Source of the DNA: UBA7985 sp002690455
Lineage (GTDB): Bacteria; Pseudomonadota; Alphaproteobacteria; UBA7985
DNA length: 58,908 nucleotides
NCBI GenBank assembly: GCA_965662775.1
Contig: CBFIIW010000018.1
Location: 1-58,908 of the forward strand
Direction of reading: 5' to 3'
Shown here: positions 1 through 8,095 of the stretch, in pieces
Layout of the letters: every line of letters begins with the position of its first letter
How positions within the stretch are numbered: the first letter of the stretch is position 1
The notes under the pieces: generated by a model
Database searches by the model: none
What the model was told of the DNA's origin: nothing
The model's input: the letters and a program-made list of their open reading frames with translations, nothing else
Position numbers and translations under genes: made by a program

Positions 1-2
1 CT

Positions 3-113
3 CCCGGGCCGATCCAGTCGGCGGTGTTTTCCGGGCATCGACACGCGCGCGACGTGCTGGGGCAGGAGCCTGAGGGCGGCCATTTTCGCCGGGAGCGTCC
101 GCGCCTGTTCTGA
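3..113 (+). CDS. 3' end of a TMADH/old-yellow-enzyme-like FMN oxidoreductase (partial)
   Basis: Only the last 36 codons lie in the window; the frame is open from base 3 to a TGA at 111-113. The tail contains PGPIQSAVFSGHRHARDVLG and ends in an RRERP-type sequence. From memory this resembles the C-terminus of NADH:flavin oxidoreductases of the trimethylamine/dimethylamine dehydrogenase group, where the NAD/ADP-binding domain ends in a similar xxAVxSGHxxAR helix. The gene converges on tmpB, leaving about 30 nt between them. A methylated-amine oxidoreductase would suit a neighbour that degrades a trimethylaminated phosphonate, but the family call rests on a short tail and the substrate cannot be read from it. 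Confidence 0.5.
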   Translation, partial: PGPIQSAVFSGHRHARDVLGQEPEGGHFRRERPRLF

Positions 114-144
114 GCGCTTAAATCGTCAGTAGCCTCCGGGTTTT

Positions 145-750
145 TCAGGCCCTTGTCGCGTCGACCTGTGCCTGCACCCGCGGGGCAAAGTACCAGAAAT
201 CGGGGGTTTCCATGGCCGGCAGCTTACCCTCGTCATCCAGCAAGCGCACTTCAACAATGAGATCATGGTTTGGCAGTGCCTCGAATGCTGCGACCTCTGA
301 GGCTGACATGGGACCTCCTTGCAAGCTGAGCGAATGCACGGATGCGGTTGAGAGTTGGTCGAAATACTCAGGTCGGGTTGCGCAAAGATAGCGCTTGGCC
401 GCGACGTGGTGCTTCACACAGTCAACGATAGCGGTAGGAAAAAATGCACCCAGCACCCGTGCCCCGGCTTCCTCGTGGAAGCGGTCTTCGGTGTCATCCA
501 TCGTGAAGCTGCCAAATTCTGAGGTAAAGTGCCCGATATCATGGAGCAGTGCGGCGACGATCACCGCGTCGCTGTGGCCACGTTGTTCGGCGAAAGTGGC
601 CCCTTGCAGCATGTGCGCAGCGATGGTCACTGGCTCACCCATGTAGTCTTCGCTGCCCCTGCGTTCGAATATATCGCCGATGAACGCAACGATATTGTCG
701 TGGTTTAGAGCGCCCAAGTCAGGCGTAGCGGGGGTCAATGGAGCAGTCAT
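145..750 (-). CDS. tmpB: TmpB/PhnZ-like HD-domain mixed-valent diiron oxygenase
   Basis: Predicted to cleave the C-P bond of the 1-hydroxy-2-trimethylaminoethylphosphonate made by TmpA, releasing phosphate and glycine betaine. The 201-residue protein has the HD metal site: H46, H70-D71 in LLHDIGH, H74, H92, then an HH pair near 114-115. It also has Y36 and E39 in DYMGE, spaced as the Tyr/Glu pair that PhnZ-type oxygenases use for substrate-triggered O2 activation. The family is known for phosphonate operon-associated HDIG proteins (PhnZ, TmpB). I take the ATG at 750 because an AAGGA ribosome site precedes it; a longer frame would run into tmpA. The gene follows tmpA on the same strand after 37 nt. 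PhnZ proper acts on 2-aminoethylphosphonate, so the TmpB assignment depends on the neighbouring TmpA. Confidence 0.82.
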   Translation of the reverse strand: MTAPLTPATPDLGALNHDNIVAFIGDIFERRGSEDYMGEPVTIAAHMLQGATFAEQRGHSDAVIVAALLHDIGHFTSEFGSFTMDDTEDRFHEEAGARVLGAFFPTAIVDCVKHHVAAKRYLCATRPEYFDQLSTASVHSLSLQGGPMSASEVAAFEALPNHDLIVEVRLLDDEGKLPAMETPDFWYFAPRVQAQVDATRA

Positions 751-787
751 TGCGCAGTCCTTATTGGCAGCTTGAACAGGGGCGGGA

Positions 788-1927
788 TCAGGTGGACCGC
801 AACGCGGCAAGGCGCGAATGCAGGCCGTCTAGGTCAGCGTAGCAACCTTGGAGCCAGCGGGTGCCTGTGCCGGAATAGGCCTTGCGGGCGTGAAGAACCC
901 GGGTGTTATCGACCAGGAAGCTCTCGCCGGGGTCTAGGCGAAAGCTGACTTCCATGGCTGGGTCGTCAATGATCTCACCCAACCGACGGTATGCGGCATA
1001 CCAGTCTTCCATGGCATCGAACGGAACGTCCGTTACTGCGGCCAGGGAGCGGTTATTGAAGCGCACCCCGATCAGCTCTCCGTCTGGTGCCAATTCGATC
1101 ATCGGGCGACGGGCTTGCAGCTTTACCCCTGTTTCTCCGGCGTATTCAAAGCGCGCGCAATAGCGGCTGAGCACGTCGAACGCGCTCTGGTCTTCAGCCT
1201 GCAACCGCCGCGCAGCAGCGAAGCCATCGACGACCATTGAGTCCCCCCCAGCAGCCGAGCTTTCCAGACAATAGAGCACCTGAAGCGTCGGTTGGGGGTC
1301 GCGATAGGGATTGTCGGTGTGGGCCTGAAGCCCTAACCCGGTGAAGGCGAGGTTGGTGGGGTTGATCTCGGTGCGTACTTCGAAATGACGACCATAGTTG
1401 GTTTCACGCACGTAACCGAACAGGTCAACGACCGAGAACAGAGCGCCGTCGGCGATCGGTCCACCGGTGAGTTTGGCAAAGCCATAGCGTTCCACGGCAC
1501 CCAGCCACCTTGCCAAGGCGGCCTCGTCCTGTTGAAGGTCTGGCAGGCGCGCGGTCGGCACGGCGTTCATCAACCCGCTATCCCACAGCGTTACCGAAGC
1601 CGGGGTCCATCCCGGCTCACGCATCGCCCCCTGGTTGCCAGTGTCGTCGTAAGCGTGGATATTCAGCCAGTCGAGGTCAAAGCTGATGTGGCGGTTTTCC
1701 GGCGCAAAATCCAAGTACAGGCGCCGATCCTCAGGCCCGATCCAGGCACCGATGATGCGTGTCTGGGCGGGGATGTCGGCAATAGTGATGAGTCGCTGTC
1801 CGTTGGCGGCACGGGTCGTGTCGTCTGGAGCATTGTCGCGCAGCCAAATGGCATGAAAGCGTCGGGTGCCGGTTTCGGATGTCACCGCGACGACCTTACC
1901 CTGATCGAGAATGCTGACGTCGATCAT
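788..1927 (-). CDS. tmpA: TmpA-like 2-trimethylaminoethylphosphonate dioxygenase (Fe(II)/2-oxoglutarate, gamma-butyrobetaine hydroxylase family)
   Basis: Predicted to hydroxylate C1 of 2-trimethylaminoethylphosphonate. The 379-residue protein has the two-domain build of gamma-butyrobetaine hydroxylases: an N-terminal DUF971-like domain (about 1-95), then a TauD/JBP fold with iron ligands H203 and D205 in QAHTDNP and a distal His in VLHARKAYSG. The cysteines that bind zinc in the N-terminal domain of true butyrobetaine hydroxylases are absent (WLRDNAPDDTT). The ATG at 1927 is chosen because GGAGGAGG lies just upstream; an in-frame extension to 2020 lacks support. Pairing with the HD oxygenase immediately downstream is the reason to prefer TmpA over a carnitine-biosynthesis enzyme. 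No phosphonate transporter is in view. Confidence 0.8.
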   Translation of the reverse strand: MIDVSILDQGKVVAVTSETGTRRFHAIWLRDNAPDDTTRAANGQRLITIADIPAQTRIIGAWIGPEDRRLYLDFAPENRHISFDLDWLNIHAYDDTGNQGAMREPGWTPASVTLWDSGLMNAVPTARLPDLQQDEAALARWLGAVERYGFAKLTGGPIADGALFSVVDLFGYVRETNYGRHFEVRTEINPTNLAFTGLGLQAHTDNPYRDPQPTLQVLYCLESSAAGGDSMVVDGFAAARRLQAEDQSAFDVLSRYCARFEYAGETGVKLQARRPMIELAPDGELIGVRFNNRSLAAVTDVPFDAMEDWYAAYRRLGEIIDDPAMEVSFRLDPGESFLVDNTRVLHARKAYSGTGTRWLQGCYADLDGLHSRLAALRST

Positions 1928-2215
1928 ATTTCGCGCCCTCCTCCGACATTTCAGGATGGTTCGTTGTGATTGTTTACGCTGCATTAATTGACAGGGGAAG
2001 TCTGTCTGCAACCTTTTCATGACCCAAGCAGACCGGATCCAGGGAGCAAATTGTTGGCAGCAATTGGCTGGGATTGAAGACAGATTTCGTCAAAGTAATG
2101 CTGAGGAAGGAATTTATCACAAATTCACGAATTTCTTTGATCGCTGCGCGGTGCGAGGGAATTCTCTGGTTCGAAGCGCTATCCCCAGCCTGATCCTTTG
2201 ATGAAAGATCTGATT
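1928..2215. promoter_or_regulatory. Divergent intergenic region tmpA/metY with a short palindrome
   Basis: This 288-nt gap holds the promoters of tmpA (leftward) and metY (rightward). I see one perfect short inverted repeat, AAATTC-AC-GAATTT at 2121-2134, flanked by TCAAAG (2090-2095) and CTTTGA (2135-2140), so the whole could be a regulator site or a nested hairpin. I could not match the stretch to a SAM or SAH riboswitch. The ORF that spans it has no ribosome site and no family resemblance. Confidence 0.35.
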
Positions 2216-3538
2216 ATGACCACGCAGTCAAAAAATCCCGAAACTATTGGCTTACACGGCGGTAATTTTCGTGCTGATCCGACCAGCAATGCTGTCGCGG
2301 TTCCGATTTACCAGACCACGTCGTACCAGTTCAACGATGCCGATCATGCTGCCAACCTGTTCGGCCTCGCTGAACTGGGGAACATCTACACCCGTATTAT
2401 GAATCCGACGGCTGCCGTTCTTGAAGAACGTCTTGCACAGCTCGAAGGCGCGGTTGCGGGCCTCGCTGTGGCTTCAGGCCAGGCTGCCATTTCCACCGCC
2501 ATCCTGACGATCGCCGAAGCGGGCGACAATATTGTCGCCTCCACGGATTTGTATGGGGGGACGATCAATCTATTCAGCAATTCGCTTCGGCAAATCGGGA
2601 TCGAAGTGCGCTGGGCCGATCCAGCTGACCCGGAGAACTTCCGCAAACTCAGCGATGACCGCACCCGCGCTTTCTTTGGTGAAACCTTGCCAAACCCGAA
2701 ACTAGAGGTCTTTCCCATTGGTGAAGTCGCGCAAATTGGTGAAGACTTAGGCATCCCGCTGATCGTTGATAACACCACGGCACCCATCATCTGCAAGCCG
2801 ATCAAACACGGTGCTCACATGGTCATCCATTCGACGACCAAGTACATTGGTGGACACGGCACATCGATTGGCGGAATCATTCTGGATAGTGGCAGTTTTG
2901 ACTGGGAAGGCAACGCAAGCCGTTTCCCTTTGCTCAATCAGCCCGATGCCAGTTATCACGGGGCTGTTTGGGTCGACGCCGTCAAACCGCTGGGGCCGAT
3001 CGCCTTCATCCTCAAGGCACGGGTGACAGTGCAGCGGGATTATGGCTTTGCACTCAGCCCGCAGAACGCCTTTCAGTTTATTCAGGGGCTGGAAACACTT
3101 GCACTTCGCTTTGAGCGTCAGAACGAGAACGCGGCCAAAGTAGCCGACTACCTCGCCAGTCATCCGGACGTGTTGCGGGTAATCTATGCGACAGCGCACA
3201 AGGGTGTGCCGAAAAATAGGGCTGATACCTATCTCCACGGCCGTGCAGGCGCGTTAGTTGGCTTCGAACACCGCGGTGGTGTCCAGGCCGGCAAAGCCTT
3301 CATCAACGCACTCAACATGCTCTATCACGTTGCCAATATCGGCGATAACCGTTCACTGGCGATTCATCCCGCCAGCACCACGCACAGCCAACTACCGCCT
3401 GAACAGCAACTCACCGCCGGCGTGACACCCGGATATGTGCGTCTTTCCATTGGGATTGAGCACGCAGACGATATCATCGCCGATATCGACCAGGCTTTGG
3501 CCGTGTCTGGGGCAGGTCTGTCCAGTAAGGCAGCCTGA
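2216..3538 (+). CDS. metY: O-acetylhomoserine aminocarboxypropyltransferase (sulfhydrylase)
   Basis: Converts O-acetylhomoserine and sulfide (or methanethiol) to homocysteine (or methionine) in the cytoplasm, using PLP. The 440-residue length and the start NPETIGLHGGNFRADP are typical of the gamma-family Cys/Met metabolism PLP enzymes. The PLP lysine lies in HSTTKYIGGHGT and the substrate tyrosines in YTRIMNPT. I chose the ATG at 2216; two in-frame starts just upstream (2198 TTG, 2201 ATG) are possible but add only a few residues. It stands alone, reading away from tmpA, and its stop is 2 nt from the stop of the convergent CaiB gene. It is a housekeeping-type gene amid catabolic islands. Confidence 0.9.
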   Translation: MTTQSKNPETIGLHGGNFRADPTSNAVAVPIYQTTSYQFNDADHAANLFGLAELGNIYTRIMNPTAAVLEERLAQLEGAVAGLAVASGQAAISTAILTIAEAGDNIVASTDLYGGTINLFSNSLRQIGIEVRWADPADPENFRKLSDDRTRAFFGETLPNPKLEVFPIGEVAQIGEDLGIPLIVDNTTAPIICKPIKHGAHMVIHSTTKYIGGHGTSIGGIILDSGSFDWEGNASRFPLLNQPDASYHGAVWVDAVKPLGPIAFILKARVTVQRDYGFALSPQNAFQFIQGLETLALRFERQNENAAKVADYLASHPDVLRVIYATAHKGVPKNRADTYLHGRAGALVGFEHRGGVQAGKAFINALNMLYHVANIGDNRSLAIHPASTTHSQLPPEQQLTAGVTPGYVRLSIGIEHADDIIADIDQALAVSGAGLSSKAA

Positions 3539-3540
3539 GG

Positions 3541-4737
3541 TCAGATAACGCCGTCCTTGCGAAGGCGGTCGAGGTCTTCGGCGCTGACCCCAAGTGACCC
3601 CCAGACTTCGGCCGCATGCGCTCCCAGAGCCGGGGGCGGGCTGGTGACGTGAGGACGCAGGCCATCGATCATTACCCCGGTTGAGACAACATCGATCCCC
3701 CGTTCAAGCGCTGGGCTGGCCGGAAAATGTTTCAGAAAGTCGCGTGCTGTGATTTGCTCACTGGCCAGGACGTCCTGCACTGAAAGTACCTCGCCCGAGG
3801 GAATACCCTTTGCGTTCAATTCGGTTTCCCACTGTGCCGCGGGCTTTGCTGCGAGGCTGTCTTCAATGGCTGCACGTAGGGCATGTCGGTTGGCCTTGCG
3901 AAGCTCGCGGGTGGCGAAATCCGGTTGTGCCGCGAGCTCGGGCCGCCCTAAGTGCTGACATAATCGATGCCACTGCTCATCCTTGTTGGCTGCGATGTTG
4001 AGCAGACCTTTGGCGGTGCGGAAAGTGCCTGAAGGCGCCGAGGTCGGGTTTTCGTTGCCATGGCCACGGGGTGCCTGTCCACCAATCAGAAAATTTGACA
4101 GCACCCAACCCATCGTGCTGAGCAAGCCTTCGAGCATTGAGACATCGATGAGGCACCCGCGCGGCCGGGCATTCAGCGCAGCGTTGATCGCCATGGCTGC
4201 GGTTAGGCCGCCGACGGTATCGGCAATGGGCGAACCCACACGCAGCGGCGCACTCTCCGCGTCTCCAGTGATGGACATAAGCCCTGAGGCACCCTGAATG
4301 ATTTGATCATAGGCGGGACGGTCGACCCAGGGGCCATCTTGCCCGAAGCCGGAAATTGCGCAGTAGATCAGGACCGGGTGAATCTGCTTCAGCCGTGAAT
4401 AGTCCAGGCCCAGCCGCTCCATCACTCCCGGTCGGAAGTTTTCGACCAGTACATCGGCGGTCTCCACCAACTGCTCAAGCAGGGCCTTGCCCTGGGGGTG
4501 TTTGAGGTTGAGCGTGACGGATTTCTTGCCGGCATTCTGGGCGAGGAAGGAGATCCCCATTCCAGCGGCGTTCAGGTCAGGATCCGAGCCGAGGTTGCGG
4601 GCCAGATCTCCGCGTCCGATGGCTTCTACCTTAATCACCTCTGCGCCCAGATGAGCCAGTTGGTGACATGCGAAGGGACCGGCAAGCACGTTGGTCAGGT
4701 CGAGCACACGGATACCGGCGAGTGGCTTGGTACTCAT
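3541..4737 (-). CDS. CaiB/BaiF-type (class III) CoA-transferase
   Basis: Family III CoA-transferases move CoA from a donor acyl-CoA to an organic acid through an aspartyl-CoA intermediate. The 398-residue protein opens with PLAGIRVLDLTNVLAGPFA, has the NLKHPQGK and LVENFRPGVMERLGL blocks, and the probable catalytic Asp in VGSPIADTVGG. Its ATG overlaps the histidine kinase stop by 4 nt, so it is the last gene of a tctD-tctE-caiB operon. That coupling suggests it activates the acid imported by the TctABC system across the divergent promoter. The donor and acceptor acids are unknown. Confidence 0.88.
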   Translation of the reverse strand: MSTKPLAGIRVLDLTNVLAGPFACHQLAHLGAEVIKVEAIGRGDLARNLGSDPDLNAAGMGISFLAQNAGKKSVTLNLKHPQGKALLEQLVETADVLVENFRPGVMERLGLDYSRLKQIHPVLIYCAISGFGQDGPWVDRPAYDQIIQGASGLMSITGDAESAPLRVGSPIADTVGGLTAAMAINAALNARPRGCLIDVSMLEGLLSTMGWVLSNFLIGGQAPRGHGNENPTSAPSGTFRTAKGLLNIAANKDEQWHRLCQHLGRPELAAQPDFATRELRKANRHALRAAIEDSLAAKPAAQWETELNAKGIPSGEVLSVQDVLASEQITARDFLKHFPASPALERGIDVVSTGVMIDGLRPHVTSPPPALGAHAAEVWGSLGVSAEDLDRLRKDGVI

Positions 4738-6212
4738 ACGCGCTTGGCTCCCAGTTTGCGGCCCCGATTAGCCTGTCTGTGTCCGCGATTGCTCGTGTGA
4801 TCGCCGCTGTTGGTTCCGTCTGTGCTGTCGAAACTTTCGTCAGCGCCTGGTTCATCGAAGATCAGCGAGACTTCGCCAGGCGCGCCAACGTTTTTCACAA
4901 CATGGCCCTTATGCAGATCCATAATTTCGCTGACGATGCTCAGGCCAAAGCGTTGCAAGCTGGACTCGTTCGAGCCCTTGGGGCGGAAACCCGGGCCATC
5001 ATCGCTGATCACCAGCCGGTCGCGCTGCACACGGATTGTCGCCGTGGTCGCGCCTGTCGCGTGCTTGATGACATTGTCGATCAGGTTTCCCAGCGCTTCG
5101 AGCAGCAGCGCCTGATGACCGTAAACGCGCGACGTGCGCCGGACCTCGACTTGCAGGCCCAAATCGATCCCCGCTTCGATCGCTCGCAGGGACCAGTCGG
5201 CAACAGCCTGTTCGGCGAGCCTGCGCAGGTCAATCTGACCAAAGCTGTCCACGCCCGTGGGCTGCTCGCCAATCCGACTGAGCAGCACCATTTGATCAAT
5301 CAAATGCGCAAGGCCGTCGACCCGGTGGGTGAGTGCTGTGATGTCTGGTAGGGTGTTCTGCAGCTTCGCAACTTCCAGTTCAGTTTTCAATTCAGCCAGT
5401 GGGGTACGCAGCTGATGGGCGGTGTTGCTGACAAAGCGACGGTGCGAGTTGAGGGCCTTTTCCAGACGCGCGAACAGGGCATTGATCTCGTCGACCAGCG
5501 GCTGACCTTCGGGTGGAACCGGACGGCGGATGGCGCGCAGATCTCGCTCTCCGCGCAGTCGAACGGCCTGCGCCAGATTACGTAATGGCCGCAGCCCAAG
5601 ATTGACCGCATAGAGCGTCATGCCCGCAACCAGCACCACACCGATCATAAAGGCCATGATTGCGCGCCGCAGGTAGCGCTGCAGCACCACCCGACGTTGC
5701 CCTAAGGTCTCTGCCACCAGCACAACATAGTCCTGCTTGGCGGCATAACTCAGTGCTTCGTCGCGGATGGCAACCATTCGCATGGGATCTCCACGGAAGT
5801 TGATGTACTGCACAATACGATCAACGCCGCCGTCGGCACTGCCAAAGTCAGGGGCAGGGAGGTCACGATAGCCAGTTATCACTTCGCCTGTGGGGTATTT
5901 CTGCACCGAGTAAAATACGCGGTCTTCGGCGGAATTAGTCAGCATTTGCAGCGCGGCATAGGGCAGGTCGACAACTAGCGTGCTGCTCTCCAGCACCACA
6001 CGGTCAGCGATTGCCAGTGCCGAGCCTTCAAGGATCCGGTCGTAGCTCTCCGTCGTCGCCGATCGGATCGCCCAGTAGATCAGCAAGATCAACACCGCCG
6101 AAAACGGGATCAGCGGCAGCAGCAAGAAGAGCAACAAACGCCGACGCAGGCTCATTTCTTTGCGCGTCGTTGTCGAAGGGCTCCGTTCGGTTTGGGAATG
6201 TCCAAACTTCAT
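4734..6212 (-). CDS. tctE: TctE-like membrane sensor histidine kinase
   Basis: Probable sensor for a tricarboxylate-like ligand, phosphorylating the upstream TctD-like regulator. In order: TM1 about 25-48, a periplasmic region about 50-183 (the 2CSK_N domain of TctE-type kinases), TM2 about 185-207, a HAMP-like linker, a HisKA dimerisation helix with phospho-acceptor H266 in NTAHQLRTPLAELK, an N-box LGNLIDNVIKH, and SDDGPGFRPKG. The AHQLRTPL form (Gln after His) is usual in TctE relatives. After the ATPase domain the protein runs on into a polar and then basic tail of about 35 residues that looks disordered. Its ATG overlaps the tctD stop, and it is followed by the CoA-transferase. Confidence 0.86.
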   Translation of the reverse strand: MKFGHSQTERSPSTTTRKEMSLRRRLLLFLLLPLIPFSAVLILLIYWAIRSATTESYDRILEGSALAIADRVVLESSTLVVDLPYAALQMLTNSAEDRVFYSVQKYPTGEVITGYRDLPAPDFGSADGGVDRIVQYINFRGDPMRMVAIRDEALSYAAKQDYVVLVAETLGQRRVVLQRYLRRAIMAFMIGVVLVAGMTLYAVNLGLRPLRNLAQAVRLRGERDLRAIRRPVPPEGQPLVDEINALFARLEKALNSHRRFVSNTAHQLRTPLAELKTELEVAKLQNTLPDITALTHRVDGLAHLIDQMVLLSRIGEQPTGVDSFGQIDLRRLAEQAVADWSLRAIEAGIDLGLQVEVRRTSRVYGHQALLLEALGNLIDNVIKHATGATTATIRVQRDRLVISDDGPGFRPKGSNESSLQRFGLSIVSEIMDLHKGHVVKNVGAPGEVSLIFDEPGADESFDSTDGTNSGDHTSNRGHRQANRGRKLGAKRV

Positions 6213-6880
6213 CGGTCGTAATCCAGCAATATATAACCAACACCGCGCACGGTTTTGAGCGTGATGGATGGGTGGGTCATTCGCTTGCGCAGGCGGCTGA
6301 TGATGACCTCGACGGCGTTGGGCATGGGTGGGTCGGCGTTGTCGTAAAGTGCCCCCATCAGACTGTCTTTGGAGACCACTGCATTGGCATGCGTGGCCAG
6401 GATAACGAGGCAGGCGAATTCACGCCGTGGCAGGTTAAGTGCCTCCTGGTCCAGCCACGCCTGATGCCCGCTGGTGTCGAGCTTCAGGGGACCGACGACC
6501 AGGCGCGCGTCTGTTGCTCCTGCCTGGCGCCGTGCCAGCGCTCTGGCGCGGGCCATTAACTCATCCAGTGCAAAGGGTTTGGTCAGATAGTCGTCTGCCC
6601 CGCGGTCCAGTCCAGTCACACGGTCACGCACGGCATCACGCGCCGTCAGGATCAGAACTGGCGTGGTATCCTGCCTTCCGCGCAATTCCCCCAATAACGT
6701 CAGGCCGTCTCCGTCGGGCAGTGTCAGGTCGAGCAGTACGATGTCCACGCTGAAAGCACTGAGGAAGGCGCGCGCGCCTTCCAGCGTTCCAGTATGTTCC
6801 AGACTCAGTCCTGCCTTGGCGAAGGCCAGTGCCACCCCGTCTGCCAAGATCGGGTTATCCTCAACCAGCAAAGCTCTCAT
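6209..6880 (-). CDS. tctD: TctD-like OmpR-family response regulator
   Basis: A 223-residue DNA-binding response regulator. The receiver domain has the acidic pair E7/D8 (LLVEDNP), phospho-acceptor D51 in LLDLTLPDGDG, and the switch lysine in DDYLTKPF. A winged-helix Trans_reg_C domain follows (RREFACLVILATHANAVV through TVRGVGYIL). It is the first gene of tctD-tctE-caiB and is divergent from the binding protein and tctCBA genes. By analogy with TctD it probably switches on the transporter when its ligand is present. Confidence 0.88.
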   Translation of the reverse strand: MRALLVEDNPILADGVALAFAKAGLSLEHTGTLEGARAFLSAFSVDIVLLDLTLPDGDGLTLLGELRGRQDTTPVLILTARDAVRDRVTGLDRGADDYLTKPFALDELMARARALARRQAGATDARLVVGPLKLDTSGHQAWLDQEALNLPRREFACLVILATHANAVVSKDSLMGALYDNADPPMPNAVEVIISRLRKRMTHPSITLKTVRGVGYILLDYDR

Positions 6881-6990
6881 AGGCTCAGGTTGGCACGATT
6901 TCGTCAGGTTTTCGACAGCTTACTTCCCTTAGGATTTTGTTTATCCCCGGTAGTATGCCTGCCAACAGGGGACGCTTCTGGGAGGAAAGC
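6881..6990. promoter_or_regulatory. Divergent control region between tctD and the tct island
   Basis: About 110 nt separate the tctD start from the proposed GTG start at 6991. This is the only place for the promoters of both arms, so TctD sites are expected here. A GGAGGA ribosome site at 6981-6986 precedes the GTG. I could not assign -35/-10 boxes or a clear repeated TctD half-site by eye. Confidence 0.4.
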
Positions 6991-8049
6991 GTGGGCGGTT
7001 TTTGCACCATTCTGTCAGCACTGGCTTTTCTGTTCTGTGCGCGGCTTGCCGCTGCTGAGCCCTTTGTACTGCCCGGCTCGGGTGAGCAGGAGTTGGTGGT
7101 CTACTCAACCGCTGACTACATTGCGGTTGAGCCTGTGCTTCGTGCTTACCATGTCCGTCGCCCCGAAGTGACGCTGGTTTACCACGAACTATTGACCCAA
7201 GAATTACACGCTCGTGTCTTGCAGGAAACCGACCGGACGGCGGATGTGGTCTGGTCCTCTGCGATGGATCTGCAGATGAAACTGGTCCACGACGGATACG
7301 CGCGCCGCTTCCTGCCGACCTCACATGCGCAGTTGCCCGACTGGTCGCATTGGCGTGATGAGGCTTACGCGGTTTCGGTTGAACCAGCAGTAATCGTCTA
7401 TAATCGCACCCTTTTCGACGGTTCGACAGTGCCCAGCACGCGCGAAGCACTGCTTGCGTGGCTGCAGTCCGAAGGCAATACCGCCTTCCAGCGGATCGGT
7501 ACTTATGACATCGAGCGTTCAGGTTTTGGCCTGCTGCTCGCCGCGCGCGATGCCGACCAAAGCCGGGATTTCTGGACCTTGGTGCAGGCCTTTGGCGCAA
7601 ACCAAGTGGAACTCTATTCTTCGTCCAGTGGCATGATTGAGCGCGTGGCAAAAGGAGAGCTGGCTTTGGCCTACAATGTCATTGGCTCTTACGCCGCCCA
7701 GCGTGCGAAAACGGCAGACGCGCTCGGCGTTGTTTTGCCGCAGGACTATACGCTGGTGGTTAGCCGGGTTGCCTTCATCCCCGAGGCCGCTGCTCACCCG
7801 GAGCAGGGTGAAGATTTCCTGAATTTCCTGCTGAGCCTCGAAGGCCAGGGCATCCTCAACGATGATGTCGGCTTTCCGGCTGTCCATGAAGCGGTGGACT
7901 GGAACTCAACTCTCTTTCCCGAAAACGGTCTGACCCGAGGCTATCTTGAGCCCATGGGAGTGGATACTCGCCTGTTGATCTACCTCGATCAGGCGCGGCG
8001 AGAGAACGTGATCCGCCTTTGGCGGCAAGCCCTGGGGGGGCCGCTGTAA
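6991..8049 (+). CDS. Periplasmic substrate-binding protein (family 1/8, iron/thiamine-binding-like)
   Basis: A secreted binding protein: a hydrophobic signal segment (TILSALAFLFCARLAAAEP) is followed by a type II periplasmic fold with LVVYSTADYIAVEPVL and YNRTLF. The C-terminal half has SLEGQGILN, as in Fe(3+)-type ABC binding proteins. No ABC permease or ATPase is nearby. Such proteins are often found beside TctDE, so it may present a ligand to the TctE sensor rather than feed a transporter; that role is inference. I prefer the GTG at 6991, which has GGAGGA directly before it; ATG codons at 6937 and 6955 in the same frame are alternatives that would place extra residues before the signal peptide. 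Confidence 0.75.
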   Translation: MGGFCTILSALAFLFCARLAAAEPFVLPGSGEQELVVYSTADYIAVEPVLRAYHVRRPEVTLVYHELLTQELHARVLQETDRTADVVWSSAMDLQMKLVHDGYARRFLPTSHAQLPDWSHWRDEAYAVSVEPAVIVYNRTLFDGSTVPSTREALLAWLQSEGNTAFQRIGTYDIERSGFGLLLAARDADQSRDFWTLVQAFGANQVELYSSSSGMIERVAKGELALAYNVIGSYAAQRAKTADALGVVLPQDYTLVVSRVAFIPEAAAHPEQGEDFLNFLLSLEGQGILNDDVGFPAVHEAVDWNSTLFPENGLTRGYLEPMGVDTRLLIYLDQARRENVIRLWRQALGGPL

Positions 8050-8095
8050 CGTGCGCCTCCAGAATCCGAAATCAGCATAAATGGGAGGATTATCC

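Noticed and set aside
1385..1969. A 194-codon plus-strand ORF opposite tmpA
   Set aside because: It is the antisense of tmpA, which has clear catalytic motifs; the opposite frame shows no family resemblance.
1928..2215. SAM or SAH riboswitch upstream of metY
   Set aside because: Such elements are common before metY in alphaproteobacteria, but I could not fit the conserved stems or core bases of SAM-II, SAM-V or SAH aptamers to this gap; only a short palindrome is visible.
3541..6880. CaiB gene as part of carnitine metabolism
   Set aside because: No carnitine dehydratase, CoA ligase or carnitine transporter is nearby; overlap with tctE ties it to the Tct island instead.
6941..7651. A 236-codon minus-strand ORF opposite the binding-protein gene
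   Set aside because: Arg/Pro/Ala-rich composition typical of antisense frames in GC-rich DNA, with no ribosome site or motif.
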